In this document: one piece after another, positions 42,354 through 51,165 of the stretch
Layout: every line of letters starts with the position of its first letter
Position numbering within the stretch: the stretch's first letter is position 1
Origin: Halorientalis regularis
GTDB lineage: Archaea; Halobacteriota; Halobacteria; Halobacteriales; Haloarculaceae
Length of the DNA: 64,000 bases
NCBI RefSeq assembly: GCF_023698535.1
Contig: NZ_JALJCL010000001.1
Coordinates: 186,001 to 250,000, forward strand
Direction of reading: 5' to 3'
Notes under the pieces: model-generated
Seen by the model: the letters and a program-made list of their open reading frames with translations, nothing else
Told to the model about the DNA's origin: nothing
Database searches by the model: none
Position numbers and translations under genes: made by a program

Positions 42354-43046
42354 TCAGAGGCCGAATTCGAGGACCAGCGCGAACGCGACGACGGCGAGCG
42401 CGAGCAGTCCCGCGACGGTGTGGCTCCCGACGGTCTTGTAGCTCCGGTAGTTCGAGATCATCAGCGGTGCGGCGGGCAGGACGGTCGCGGCGGCCAGCCA
42501 GCCATTCCACTGGAGGACGAAGGCGGCGAAAAAGTAGTTGGCGACCACCAGCGCGTTGAGGTGGACGACGGTGATGCCCCGATAGTAACTCGTCCCGTCG
42601 TCGTCTTCGAGACCCTCACTGGCGAACCGGACCAGTCGGAGGAGCCCGAACGCGAGGACGGTGAAGCCGACGAGGACGCTGAGGAACATGGCTGGCGACA
42701 GGACGAAATGATAGATCGCGACCGCGGGAACGAGATAGGTGAACACGTCGATGAACGCGTCGATGTGTCGGCCCATCGTCGTCGGTTCGCCGAACGCACG
42801 GGCGTAGAAGCCGTCGAGCTTGTCGAAGCCGAAGGCGATCAACATTGAGACGAGCGCCCAGTTGGGTTCGCCGGTCGTGATCAACATCGTCGCCGTCCAG
42901 CCGAAAAACAGCGCCACGAGGCTGATGTAGTCGGCGACGCCGAGACTGAACAGCATGTACTCCTCGTCGGCCGGCGGTTTCCGTCGGTCGACCTGTCGCC
43001 TGACGTTCCGCACCGCTGTCCGAACGTGTGTTTTGACGTCGGTCAT
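42354..43046 (-). CDS. CDP-alcohol phosphatidyltransferase (archaetidylserine synthase-like)
   Basis: A 230-aa membrane enzyme with about six helices. It carries the complete active-site motif of this family: D75-KL-D78-G, YAR, and D96 and D100 (FDKLDGFYARAFGEPTTM then GRHIDAFID). It transfers a CDP-activated diether lipid to an alcohol such as serine or glycerol phosphate in polar lipid synthesis. Which headgroup is transferred is uncertain. Convergent with the FAD dehydrogenase (3 nt between stops). Confidence 0.88.
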   Translation of the reverse strand: MTDVKTHVRTAVRNVRRQVDRRKPPADEEYMLFSLGVADYISLVALFFGWTATMLITTGEPNWALVSMLIAFGFDKLDGFYARAFGEPTTMGRHIDAFIDVFTYLVPAVAIYHFVLSPAMFLSVLVGFTVLAFGLLRLVRFASEGLEDDDGTSYYRGITVVHLNALVVANYFFAAFVLQWNGWLAAATVLPAAPLMISNYRSYKTVGSHTVAGLLALAVVAFALVLEFGL

Positions 43047-43146
43047 GGGCCCCTTCCCTGTTTTTATCGAACGCTAACTGACTGTATAAAGGTGACTAAA
43101 AGTACTATATAGGACCGTATGCCGCCCCGTTAGGGTCCCGTCGACA

Positions 43147-43719
43147 CTACAGTGGGTTCGTCCTGCGGCGCTCGAACCCGAACAGGTGGTAGTAGCTGAC
43201 TCGCTTTTCCGGTTCGAACCCGTTGGCGGCGAAGACGCGCCTGGAAGGGACGTTGTCCACGGCGACGAGGGCGTTGGCGCGGTCTGCGCCCCGACTCGCC
43301 GCCTCGCGGCACGCCCGGCGGACCAGCGCCGTGGCGATGCCCCGGTTTCGGTGGCCGGGATCGACGAACACCTGCCAGACGTACGCGCCGTCGAACAGGC
43401 GCTCTGAATCCAGTGCCTCGACGTAAACCGGGCGGTTATGACTCAGGAAGCAGTAGCCCACGAGGTCACCGTCGATCCGGGCAGTAACCACCCGGTCGAT
43501 GGGGGCCGGTTCGACGAAGGCATCGGCCTCCGACCGGTCGAGTTCCCCTGCGCGGCGACAGTCGATGTCGACGCCGGCGGGTGCTGTGGCGTCCGGCACG
43601 GTCGTCAGATCGCAGACGTACTGGTCGAGTTTCGCGACTTTGATCCCGAGGTCGGCGAGGATTTCGTAGGCCTGCCGCCCGTACTCGTTGCGCGTCAGCC
43701 GCCACAGCGGATTCTGCAC
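43147..43719 (-). CDS. GNAT family N-acetyltransferase
   Basis: A 190-aa acetyltransferase. Motif A is visible as VWQVFVDPGHRNRGIATALV and motif B as VAVDNVPSRRVFAANGFEPE. Haloarchaea have many such enzymes; substrate unknown. It is monocistronic. A strong TATA-like sequence (CTATATAG, minus strand, near 43113) lies beyond its 3' end and may belong to the CDP-alcohol transferase gene. Confidence 0.85.
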   Translation of the reverse strand: MQNPLWRLTRNEYGRQAYEILADLGIKVAKLDQYVCDLTTVPDATAPAGVDIDCRRAGELDRSEADAFVEPAPIDRVVTARIDGDLVGYCFLSHNRPVYVEALDSERLFDGAYVWQVFVDPGHRNRGIATALVRRACREAASRGADRANALVAVDNVPSRRVFAANGFEPEKRVSYYHLFGFERRRTNPL

Positions 43720-43792
43720 GGTCGAGCGGTAGTCGCCGCGTCGAAAAAATACCTGTCGACCGGACAGCCGCCAGCGGGTCAGTGAGCGCGAC

Positions 43793-45487
43793 TCAGTCGT
43801 GGACCAGCACGTCCAGCACGTCCGTGCCTTCCCGGTCCAGCGCGTCGGCGAAGGTGTCGGCGATCTCGTCGGCCGTCTCGACGCGGTGGCCCCGCGCGCC
43901 GTGGCTCTCGGCGTTCTTCACGAGGTCGACCGGCGGCTCGAAGTCCATACCGACGTAGTCGTGGTCTTCGTCGTCGCCGCCGAAGATCGAGATGGTGTTG
44001 TCCTTCAGGATGCGGTAGTTGCGGTTGTCCGGGATGACCACTGTGAGATCGAGGTCGTGGCGGACTGCGCTGTAGATCGTGTGCGGGTAGTACAGGTACG
44101 AGCCGTCGCCGATGTAGCCCACCACGTCGCGGGGGTCGTCCTGCATCGACTCGGCCAGCGCCGCGCCGACGGAGGCGGGGAGGCCGTAGCCGAGGCCGCC
44201 GCCCTTGTTCGAGATCATCTGTTCGGCCTCCATCTCCCAGCGGATCAGGAGGGGATACTTGGAGGTGACACCCTCGTCGACGATGTACGCGTCCGGCGCG
44301 GTCTCTTTGAGCGCGTCGACGAGGGCAGCCTTGGAGGCACGAGTCTCGCCCTCGGGCGTCTCGTCCTCGCTCATCGACTGGATCGTACTGGAGAGGGCCT
44401 GCTTGGTCGTCTCGACGCTGTCGAGCCGACGCTGGCGTTCCTCGTCGTCGATCCGATCTTCGAGGCGCCTGGCCAGCTGGTCCATCACGAGGCCGGGGTC
44501 GCCGACGACGGCAGCCTGTGCCGGCTGGTTCTTCCCGACCTCCCAGGCGTCGTCGGAGATGTGGATGCAGGTGGTGTCGCTGTCGACCAGCGCGTTCTCG
44601 TGGTTCAGCAGGGTCGTGTGGGTCGACGTGCCGACGAACACGAGCGTGTCGGTGTCCATGAGCATGCTCGCGATGCCCTCGTTTGGCGGGATGTGGGAGA
44701 TCCACTGCGGGTGTTCGCCGGGGAAGTTCACCTCACAGGAGAGGATTTCGGCGTGGACGCGCGCGCCGGCGGCTTCGGCGAAGTCGACGGCCGCGTCGAC
44801 GGCGTCGGCCCCCGAGCGAGCGACGTGATCGCCCAGGATCAGGACGGGGTCGTCGGCCTCGGCGAGCAGGTCGGCCGCCCGGTCGATCTGGCCGGCGTCG
44901 CCCGGGCCGGCGTTCGGGATCTGTCCCAGTGGCTCGATGGCGTCGGGGTCGGTCTCCGACAGCATCACGTCCTGGGGAAGCCCGAGGAAGACCGGCCCCG
45001 TCGGCGGCGTCAGGGCGACGCGGAACGCCCGGCGGAGCATCGTCGGCAGGGCCGTCACGTCCAGCACTTCGTCGGACCACTTCGTGAACTGGTCGACCAT
45101 CGCCTCCAGGTCGCCGTGGAGCAGGGGCTCTTCGTGGCGGAAGTCCCGCTCGTGGTTGCCGGCGGTGATGACCAGCGGCGTGCCCGCGAACTGGGCGGCG
45201 TAGGTGTTCCCCGTGCCGTGGGCCAGCCCGGGCGTGATGTGGAGGTTGACCACTCCGGCCGGCATCACGCTCTCGTCGTGGTGGCCGTGGTACCGGCGCG
45301 TGCTGGCGTAGCCGGAGGCCATCCCGACCGCGATGTCCTCGTGGAGTCCCAGCACGTACTCGAGGTCGCTCCGACCGAGCGCCTCCAGCACCGGCAACTC
45401 CGTCGTGCCGGGGTTGCCGAAGACGTGTTCGACGCCGTACTGCTCGAGCGCGTCGACGAACAGATCCGAACCGGTATAGCCTGTCAT
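43793..45487 (-). CDS. Thiamine-diphosphate enzyme, benzoylformate-decarboxylase/acetolactate-synthase-like
   Basis: A 564-aa ThDP-dependent enzyme. Conserved Glu50 (LHEDIAVGMASGYA) activates the cofactor, and the Mg/ThDP motif GDGSYLYYPHTIYSAVRH with DNRNY is near residue 470. NPGTTELPVLEALG and GLAHGTGNTYAAQF match the benzoylformate decarboxylase or oxalyl-CoA/2-oxoacid group. It probably decarboxylates a 2-oxoacid. ATG 45487 (MTGYTG) was chosen; an open frame extends 15 codons upstream. It is separated by a pseudogene from a TAXI-TRAP importer; that the importer supplies its substrate is only a guess. Confidence 0.86.
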   Translation of the reverse strand: MTGYTGSDLFVDALEQYGVEHVFGNPGTTELPVLEALGRSDLEYVLGLHEDIAVGMASGYASTRRYHGHHDESVMPAGVVNLHITPGLAHGTGNTYAAQFAGTPLVITAGNHERDFRHEEPLLHGDLEAMVDQFTKWSDEVLDVTALPTMLRRAFRVALTPPTGPVFLGLPQDVMLSETDPDAIEPLGQIPNAGPGDAGQIDRAADLLAEADDPVLILGDHVARSGADAVDAAVDFAEAAGARVHAEILSCEVNFPGEHPQWISHIPPNEGIASMLMDTDTLVFVGTSTHTTLLNHENALVDSDTTCIHISDDAWEVGKNQPAQAAVVGDPGLVMDQLARRLEDRIDDEERQRRLDSVETTKQALSSTIQSMSEDETPEGETRASKAALVDALKETAPDAYIVDEGVTSKYPLLIRWEMEAEQMISNKGGGLGYGLPASVGAALAESMQDDPRDVVGYIGDGSYLYYPHTIYSAVRHDLDLTVVIPDNRNYRILKDNTISIFGGDDEDHDYVGMDFEPPVDLVKNAESHGARGHRVETADEIADTFADALDREGTDVLDVLVHD

Positions 45488-45636
45488 GGAGATACTGTGT
45501 CTCCGGTGGGCACCCCTAAAATAGTTAAGCACCAGGCCTGAGGGATTGCCAGCGGCTTCCAGCAGCGACGCTCCGGAAAAAACTGGTAAGACGATCTCGG
45601 CCGTGCTCGCGATCTACAGGTGGAACAAAGCGAGTG

Positions 45637-45657
45637 CCTCGGGGCTTGTCCCCGAGG
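45637..45657. repeat. Perfect 8-bp hairpin (IS200/IS605-like end?)
   Basis: CCTCGGGG, loop CTTGT, CCCCGAGG: a perfect 8-bp stem with a 5-nt loop directly downstream of the stop of a decayed gene (45662). Similar GC hairpins form the right ends of IS200/IS605 and TnpB-type elements in haloarchaea. No transposase is present, so it may be a relic, a small non-autonomous element, or simply a terminator. Confidence 0.5.
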
Positions 45658-45661
45658 TACG

Positions 45662-46224
45662 TCACACGCTGCCGGATAGACGGCCGAAGGAGCCGCCGTC
45701 GTCTCCGGCGTCTCCGGCGTCGCCGCCGTCACCGGTGAGGCAGGTCGCCTCCGTCACGGTCTCGCCGTCGTGGACGACGACGACCTCGTCGGGCGCGTTG
45801 TCGACGAGCATCTCGTACCGGTTGCGGGCCCGCTGCTGTGCGACGACGTTTTTGATTCGGTTTGCGAGCGGTTCCAGTCGGTCCTGCGCGGCGATCTCGT
45901 CTTTCCTGAACGACTCGTCGACGCCACGCTCATCGCGTGGCTCGCCACCATCTCGTCGCCCTCACCGGTCACCATGGAAGGGGATGCCGTACCGGTCCTC
46001 GATCCGCGGTACAGTTCGAGCCCGTTCGTCGCGGGCATCTGGTAGTCACTGACCACGCAGTCGACGGATTCGTCCTCGAGAATCGACAGCGCCTCGGCGC
46101 CGCTGTTGGCGGTTCGCGTCGCGATCCCGTGTTCCTCGCCGAGTTTGTCGGCAGTGACACTCACGAAAAAGTCACTGTCGTCGACGACCAGCACATCAAG
46201 GGTATCCGACGCGAGCAGAGCCAC
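45662..46224 (-). pseudogene. Broken response-regulator/PAS protein with several frameshifts
   Basis: Starts at GTG 46224 with a good receiver domain: LDVLVVDDSDFFVSVTADKL and CVVSDYQMPATNGLELYR, including the phosphoacceptor Asp. After this the coding signal jumps between frames: RIEDRYGIPF (shift near 46005), VTGEGDEMVASHAMSV (back near 45975), then VDESFRKDEIAAQDRLEPLA and NRYEMLVDNAPDEVVVVHDG, a PAS-type start (shift near 45925). The frame ends at TGA 45662. Several independent indels indicate decay. A tandem 9-bp repeat (GTCTCCGGC) lies near the 3' end. Confidence 0.75.
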
Positions 46225-46355
46225 TGTAGCAGGGGGCGGTGGAAGGTATCCATCGTCTCCGTATTCAGGACTGATACTGTCCCGGCAGGCGTCGCTGGAC
46301 GGTCGTCGGTACGGAGTTCACTCGAAAAAACGGCAGGGGAGAGGGAACGCTGCGG

Positions 46356-48728
46356 TCAGCGGTCCCGCGCTCGTGGCGCGGGCGTGATGGCCGTCGGCAG
46401 CCGGTCGAGCTGGGTCAGCGCGAGGCCGGCCAGCGCGATGGCGGCCGCGGTGATCTGCAGCATCATCGCCACGCTGCTCCCGACGTAGGCACTCGCCGCT
46501 GGGGCGTACAGTGCCACCAAAGCGAGCACGAGGTACGCCGCCCGGTGCGGGATCCCCAGGACGTGCCGGCCGTCGAAGCCGATGGTCGTGGCCGTGAGCG
46601 CGATGACACCGACGAACACGCAGAACACCGCGACCGGCGTCGCGGTCAGCGACCAGTTCACGAGGCTGTCGTTGGCCACGAGCGCGTACGGGATCAAGAA
46701 GCCGGCCGCACCGATCTTCAGCGCCTGCTTGGCCGAAATCATGAACCCGCTGTTGGCGATCCGGGAGCCGACGGCGACACCGACCGCGACCGGCGGCGTG
46801 ATCGCCGACAGCATCGCGAAGTAGAACACGAACAGATGGGCCGTGATCTGCGTCACACCCAGTTCGACCAGCGGCCGCACCAGAAGCGTGGCGACGAGAA
46901 TGTACGCCGCCGGCGTCGGCATTCCGAGGCCGAACAGGATGCTCGTGATCATCGCCAGGATCAACACGACGAGCAGGACGCCGCCACCCAGCGCGACCAT
47001 CCGAACGCTGATCTCGGAGGTCAACCCGGTCTGGATCAACATGCTGATGATGATGCCCATCGCGGCGAGGACACCCACGAGCGGGGCCATGTCCATCGCG
47101 CCGCGACGGAAGCCCTTGAGCGTCCTGTAGACCGTTCCGACGAACGTGTCCAGCGTCCTTTCGACGGCCGTCCCGACGGAGACGCCTGAACTCGTCGCGG
47201 GGGCGTCACCCTCGTCAGTGAGGCCGCCGAGGTTGCGGGCGAGCGTCGCGATCGGGTTCCCGAGAACCATCGTCCCGATCATCGTCAGCGACGTGTACAG
47301 CCCCGCCGCCATCGGCGAGAGCTCCATGACCACGAGCGTGTAGACCAGCACGGACATCGGGATGGCGAAGTGCGTGCCGTCGTAGAAGCGGGCGACCGCG
47401 CCAGCGAACTCCTCGGTCGGGCTGGTGTCGTGTGCCGATAGCGCCACGGACTGGAGCAGGCGCGCGACGATCAGCGACGCCAGGGCGACCGCGGCCGACG
47501 GGAGCATCCCGAGGCCGAGAGCGGTCCGGGCCACGTAGAACGACGCGACGACGACCAACACGTACAGCGATTTGAACAGCGCAGCCCGACTGAACAGCGA
47601 TGCCAGGAGCCCGGGACCGTCAGTGTTCTCGGTGGTCCAGCCGTACCGTAGGACGGCGAACTGGACGGCGACGCCGACCGAGAAGTAAAACAGGATCGCC
47701 GGGATGATCGCGGCCTGGATCACTCGGACGTAGGAGACGCCCAGGATATCGGCCATCAGGAACGCGGCGACCCCCATCACTGGAGGCATGATCTGTCCGC
47801 CCGAAGAGGCGACGCTTTCGATTGCGGCCGCGTAGTCTTTCCGGACGCCCTGATCTTTCATCATCGGGATCGTGAAGGAACCGGTCGTGGCGGCGTTGGC
47901 GGCCGCGCTCCCGGTGATCGAACCCATGGCCATGCTGGAGATGACGGCGACGTGGACGACGCCACTTTTCATGTTCTGTCCGAACTTCTGTCCGAGGCTC
48001 AGAATGACATCCAGAGCCCCGAACTCGCGGGCGAGGCCGGCGAACATGATGAAGATGGCGACCCAGGTCGCACCGATCTCCATGATGAACCCGAACGCGC
48101 CGGTGAGCCGAACCGCACCGTAGGTCGCGATCCCCTCGAGCGCGAACCCGGGATGCTCGAGGAATCCGGGCATCAGTTCGCCGAAGAACGCGTACAGCAC
48201 CGAGCCGATGGCGACGAGGGCGATGGACCAGCCGTAGGCCCGTCGGGTGGCGTCGATGGCCAGTGTGACGATGACCAGCCCGACGTACAGGTCGAGGTTC
48301 CGGAAGCCGGAGATGAGGGCGGGCCCGTCGAGGCGAAGGTAGTTGGTGAAGACGTAGAAGCTGGCCGCGATGGCGGCGGTCGCCAACACGAAACAGACGA
48401 TGCCGTCGACGATCCTGACGAGGCGATACGGCCGGTCGGACAGCCAGTTCGAAACCAAGGTCGCGTCGCTTCGGTCGGTTGGGTCCTCGGCGACGGACAG
48501 CGCCTGCGCGAGGTAGTACAGGGCCGTGCCGACGCCGAAGAAGCCGACGGCGAACTTGGCACGAACGATCGGTCGGGCCCAGGCATAGTACAACGTCACG
48601 GCGGTGAGGCCGACGCCGATGAGCGTAATCAAGACGAGCAGTACTTGTTCGACGGTCCCCCGGTCGCGGAAGGCCTCCAGGTCCTCTCGCGGCGACCAAA
48701 TCTCGGTTTCTGACGTGGTATCGGTCAT
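46356..48728 (-). CDS. TRAP transporter fused permease (DctQM-type)
   Basis: A 790-aa membrane protein with about 18 or more helices, the fused small and large TRAP subunits found with TAXI binding proteins. ATTGSFTIPMMKDQGVRKDY, SGGQIMPPVMGVAAFLMADI and SAITPPVAVGVAVGSRIANS are typical. It uses an ion gradient to import an organic acid bound by the TAXI protein, whose gene lies 42 nt upstream on the same strand. Start at ATG 48728. Confidence 0.92.
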   Translation of the reverse strand: MTDTTSETEIWSPREDLEAFRDRGTVEQVLLVLITLIGVGLTAVTLYYAWARPIVRAKFAVGFFGVGTALYYLAQALSVAEDPTDRSDATLVSNWLSDRPYRLVRIVDGIVCFVLATAAIAASFYVFTNYLRLDGPALISGFRNLDLYVGLVIVTLAIDATRRAYGWSIALVAIGSVLYAFFGELMPGFLEHPGFALEGIATYGAVRLTGAFGFIMEIGATWVAIFIMFAGLAREFGALDVILSLGQKFGQNMKSGVVHVAVISSMAMGSITGSAAANAATTGSFTIPMMKDQGVRKDYAAAIESVASSGGQIMPPVMGVAAFLMADILGVSYVRVIQAAIIPAILFYFSVGVAVQFAVLRYGWTTENTDGPGLLASLFSRAALFKSLYVLVVVASFYVARTALGLGMLPSAAVALASLIVARLLQSVALSAHDTSPTEEFAGAVARFYDGTHFAIPMSVLVYTLVVMELSPMAAGLYTSLTMIGTMVLGNPIATLARNLGGLTDEGDAPATSSGVSVGTAVERTLDTFVGTVYRTLKGFRRGAMDMAPLVGVLAAMGIIISMLIQTGLTSEISVRMVALGGGVLLVVLILAMITSILFGLGMPTPAAYILVATLLVRPLVELGVTQITAHLFVFYFAMLSAITPPVAVGVAVGSRIANSGFMISAKQALKIGAAGFLIPYALVANDSLVNWSLTATPVAVFCVFVGVIALTATTIGFDGRHVLGIPHRAAYLVLALVALYAPAASAYVGSSVAMMLQITAAAIALAGLALTQLDRLPTAITPAPRARDR

Positions 48729-48770
48729 AACTATAGATAACGTGGTTGCGGTGGCAACCGACTCCGATCG

Positions 48771-49835
48771 CTACTGTTCGGCGACCGTGTACTCGTCGTT
48801 CCAGACGCCTTTCTCCTTGTAGAAGTCGGCCGCAGCGGGATGGAACGGGAGCGTCTCGTAGCCGTTTTTGATCCAGAACTCGCCGTTCTCCATCTTGCCC
48901 AGCAGCGCGTTCTGCTCGCCGAGACCGTCTCGGTTGGCCCACAGCGTCTCCAGGAACGTGTAGAGGGTGTCGTAGTCGAAGTCGTCCCGGGTGACGAAGT
49001 TGTAGGCGAGCGCCGGCGTATTCAGCGTGTCGGGCGCGTACCCGTACCCTTCGAACTGCGTCGTGTCGACCTCACTCATGATGACCGACGGGTCCTCTTC
49101 GAGTTCGGAGACCACGTCGCTGGGGAACTGGAGCAGGCGGAGGTCGACTGTACTCTTCATCTGCTGGAGCCAGCTCGGCTCCACCGCGAGGTTGACGAAC
49201 GTGCCGGCACCGGCGTCGAGTCGGCCTTCGCTCATAGCACTGCCCTGTGTGCCGTACCCGATACTGATACGCTCGTAGCCATCCGTTTCAGCGAAGCCGA
49301 GCGCGTATTCGAGCATCTCCGCGGTCCCCGAACCGCTCGGGGTCGGAGAGATCCGGTCACCCTGGCCGATGTCTCCGACGCTGGTCCAGCCGTCGTTGGC
49401 CGAGCACATGAACCACGCCAGGTCGTACAGGTGGAACGCCTGGACCGGCTGGAAATCGAGGTTCTTGAATGGCTCCTCCTCGTTCGCGATCTTGCTCGCC
49501 GTCCAGTTTTGAATATAGGCGATGTCGGACTCGTCCCGGGCGAGTCGACCGATGTTGGCGTTGGTCCCCTCGCTTGGCTGGGCCTGGACGTTCACCGTGT
49601 CGTTGTTCTGGTTCACGACGTTGGCGATGACCGTACTCATCGTGTACGCCGCCGTGGTCTGGGTCGAGGTCGTCATGACCATCCCGCCATCGGCACCGGG
49701 AGCCTCGCCGCTGCCACTGCCGTCGTCGCCGAAACAACCGGCGAGTCCAGCGGCACCGACGAGCCCTGCGGTACCGAGCGAGCGTTTCATGAACGACCGT
49801 CTATCTACGGCATCTAATCCGCCATTTCCACGCAT
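48771..49835 (-). CDS. TAXI family TRAP transporter solute-binding lipoprotein
   Basis: A 354-aa binding protein. DRRSFMKRSLGTAGLVGAAG is a Tat signal and LAGC the lipobox, so it is a lipid-anchored exported protein. The mature part fits TAXI receptors: IANVVNQNNDTVNVQAQPSE and GSGTAEMLEYALGFAE. Canonical TAXI ligands include glutamate and related acids; none is identified here. It leads a two-gene operon with the fused TRAP permease. A strong TATA box (CTATATATG, minus strand) lies 28 nt before the start. Confidence 0.9.
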   Translation of the reverse strand: MRGNGGLDAVDRRSFMKRSLGTAGLVGAAGLAGCFGDDGSGSGEAPGADGGMVMTTSTQTTAAYTMSTVIANVVNQNNDTVNVQAQPSEGTNANIGRLARDESDIAYIQNWTASKIANEEEPFKNLDFQPVQAFHLYDLAWFMCSANDGWTSVGDIGQGDRISPTPSGSGTAEMLEYALGFAETDGYERISIGYGTQGSAMSEGRLDAGAGTFVNLAVEPSWLQQMKSTVDLRLLQFPSDVVSELEEDPSVIMSEVDTTQFEGYGYAPDTLNTPALAYNFVTRDDFDYDTLYTFLETLWANRDGLGEQNALLGKMENGEFWIKNGYETLPFHPAAADFYKEKGVWNDEYTVAEQ

Positions 49836-49859
49836 AGGAACCCGATTAACGTTTACGTC

Positions 49860-49866
49860 ATATATA
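49860..49866 (-). promoter_or_regulatory. TATA box of the TAXI-TRAP operon
   Basis: TATATAT on the minus strand, centred about 28 nt before ATG 49835, indicating a leaderless or nearly leaderless transcript. Confidence 0.55.
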
Positions 49867-50012
49867 GGCTTTCATATTAGAAGTGTAAATGTGGCGAGTT
49901 TCTGTCTTAACAGTTGGCTGTAGTGAACGGCCTCTACCACAGCATATGTTCGCACTACGTTTTCAGGAACGAGCCCGAAGTCGGCCGGAAAGTCCGTCCG
50001 TCCCCCGAAGTC

Positions 50013-50036
50013 ACCTGCTCGTCGAGACGAGCAGGT
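50013..50036 (-). terminator. 10-bp hairpin after the first F420-type oxidoreductase gene
   Basis: ACCTGCTCGT, loop CGAG, ACGAGCAGGT: a perfect 10-bp stem beginning 4 nt beyond the stop of the leftward gene. It resembles a transcription terminator or RNA 3'-end stabiliser. No T-run is adjacent. Confidence 0.5.
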
Positions 50037-50040
50037 CCTA

Positions 50041-51042
50041 TCAGTTATCTGGGGAGAGTGTCTCGATGGTTCGCTGGATGTCCGCCTGTTCGGCTGCGCG
50101 GGGGAAGGAAACGGATGCGGAGGTGACGCCGTCGATGGCCTCGAACTCGTCGATACGGTCGCGACACTCCTCGGGCGTACCGGCCACGGCGAGTTCGTCG
50201 AGCAGGTCCTCCGGAAACTCCGCGACGATTTCTTCGCGGTCGCCGTCGTCCCAGTTGTCCGCGATGTCGTGCGCCAGTTCCTCGTATCCCTGCCGGGCCA
50301 GCGCATCCCGGTAGAACGTGCCCATGCCCCCGATATAGAAGCAGATATGTTGCTTGACGAGTCGGCGCGCCCGCTCGCGGTTCTCGTCCACACAGCAGGT
50401 CAGCGAGACCGTGACCTCCTGGTCGCTCCGGTCCTGGTCACCCAGGTCGGCACCGTGGTCGAAGTCGGCCAGTCGGTCCCGGAGGCCGTCTTTCGTGAGC
50501 ATCAGAGCGTGCCAGCCGTCGGCGAAGCGGCCTGCCAGTTCGACGGACTTGGGGCCCATCCCGGCGGCGTCGATCTGTGGCATCCGTTCGGGCGGGTCAC
50601 AGCGCAGGCGGAATCCGTCGAGGTCGTAGTACTCGCCGTCGTAACTGACGCGCTCGCCCGAGAGGACCTGCTTGACGACTTCGACGGTCTCGCGAGTGTA
50701 CTTCAGCGGGTTGTCGAAGTCCTTGCCGTGCCAGTTCTCGATGACGATAGGGCCGGAGGGGCCGAGTCCGAGGCGGAAACGGCCGTCCGAGACCTCTTGG
50801 AGGGTGGCGGCGGTCTGGCCGATGAGTGCGGCCGAGCGGGAGTAGATCGGCATGATGGAGGTGCCGATACCGATCTCCTCGGTCCCGTGGGCGATGCTCG
50901 TGAGTGTGGTCACCGCGTCTCGGCCCCAGGTCTCGGGGAGCCACGCGCGGCCGTATCCCAGCTCTTCCGCAGTCTGGGCCTGTTCGACGAGGGTATCCAC
51001 GCTGGGCTGTGCCGCGACCGGCAGGAATACGTCACGTGCCAT
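50041..51042 (-). CDS. LLM class F420-dependent oxidoreductase (haloarchaeal group)
   Basis: A 333-aa TIM-barrel flavin/F420-dependent enzyme of the luciferase-like superfamily. PVAAQPSVDTLVEQAQTAEE, GYGRAWLPETWGRDAVTTLT and TSIMPIYSRSAALIGQTAAT are characteristic. The group is widespread in haloarchaea, with no assigned substrate. A second member (61837-62823) is in the window; both share the MPELWG/LPETWG loop and the C-terminal AGTPEECRDRI or AGTTEEARERL pattern. A stable hairpin ends the transcript. Confidence 0.88.
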   Translation of the reverse strand: MARDVFLPVAAQPSVDTLVEQAQTAEELGYGRAWLPETWGRDAVTTLTSIAHGTEEIGIGTSIMPIYSRSAALIGQTAATLQEVSDGRFRLGLGPSGPIVIENWHGKDFDNPLKYTRETVEVVKQVLSGERVSYDGEYYDLDGFRLRCDPPERMPQIDAAGMGPKSVELAGRFADGWHALMLTKDGLRDRLADFDHGADLGDQDRSDQEVTVSLTCCVDENRERARRLVKQHICFYIGGMGTFYRDALARQGYEELAHDIADNWDDGDREEIVAEFPEDLLDELAVAGTPEECRDRIDEFEAIDGVTSASVSFPRAAEQADIQRTIETLSPDN

Positions 51043-51165
51043 ACCCTTTTACCGACCGGAACCGGGAAATAAGTTGCCGCCTCGGGGCGGCCGTTCGACC
51101 GCGAGGCGAGGCTACAGGTGTGACTCACGGGACCGGGTCAAAAATCGGTGCGAGTTATCGGGGCC

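Noticed and set aside
43799-45541. A 580-codon open frame opposite the ThDP enzyme
   Set aside because: Purely the antisense shadow of a gene with all catalytic motifs.
45701-45730. Three 9-bp repeats of GTCTCCGGC type
   Set aside because: Short coding-type microrepeat (Gly-Asp-Ala units) inside the decayed gene. It is not a CRISPR or other array.
45546-46052. Plus-strand frame containing a basic Ser/Pro-rich protein
   Set aside because: It lies opposite the broken receiver gene and shows no domain. The minus-strand segments have real receiver and PAS motifs.
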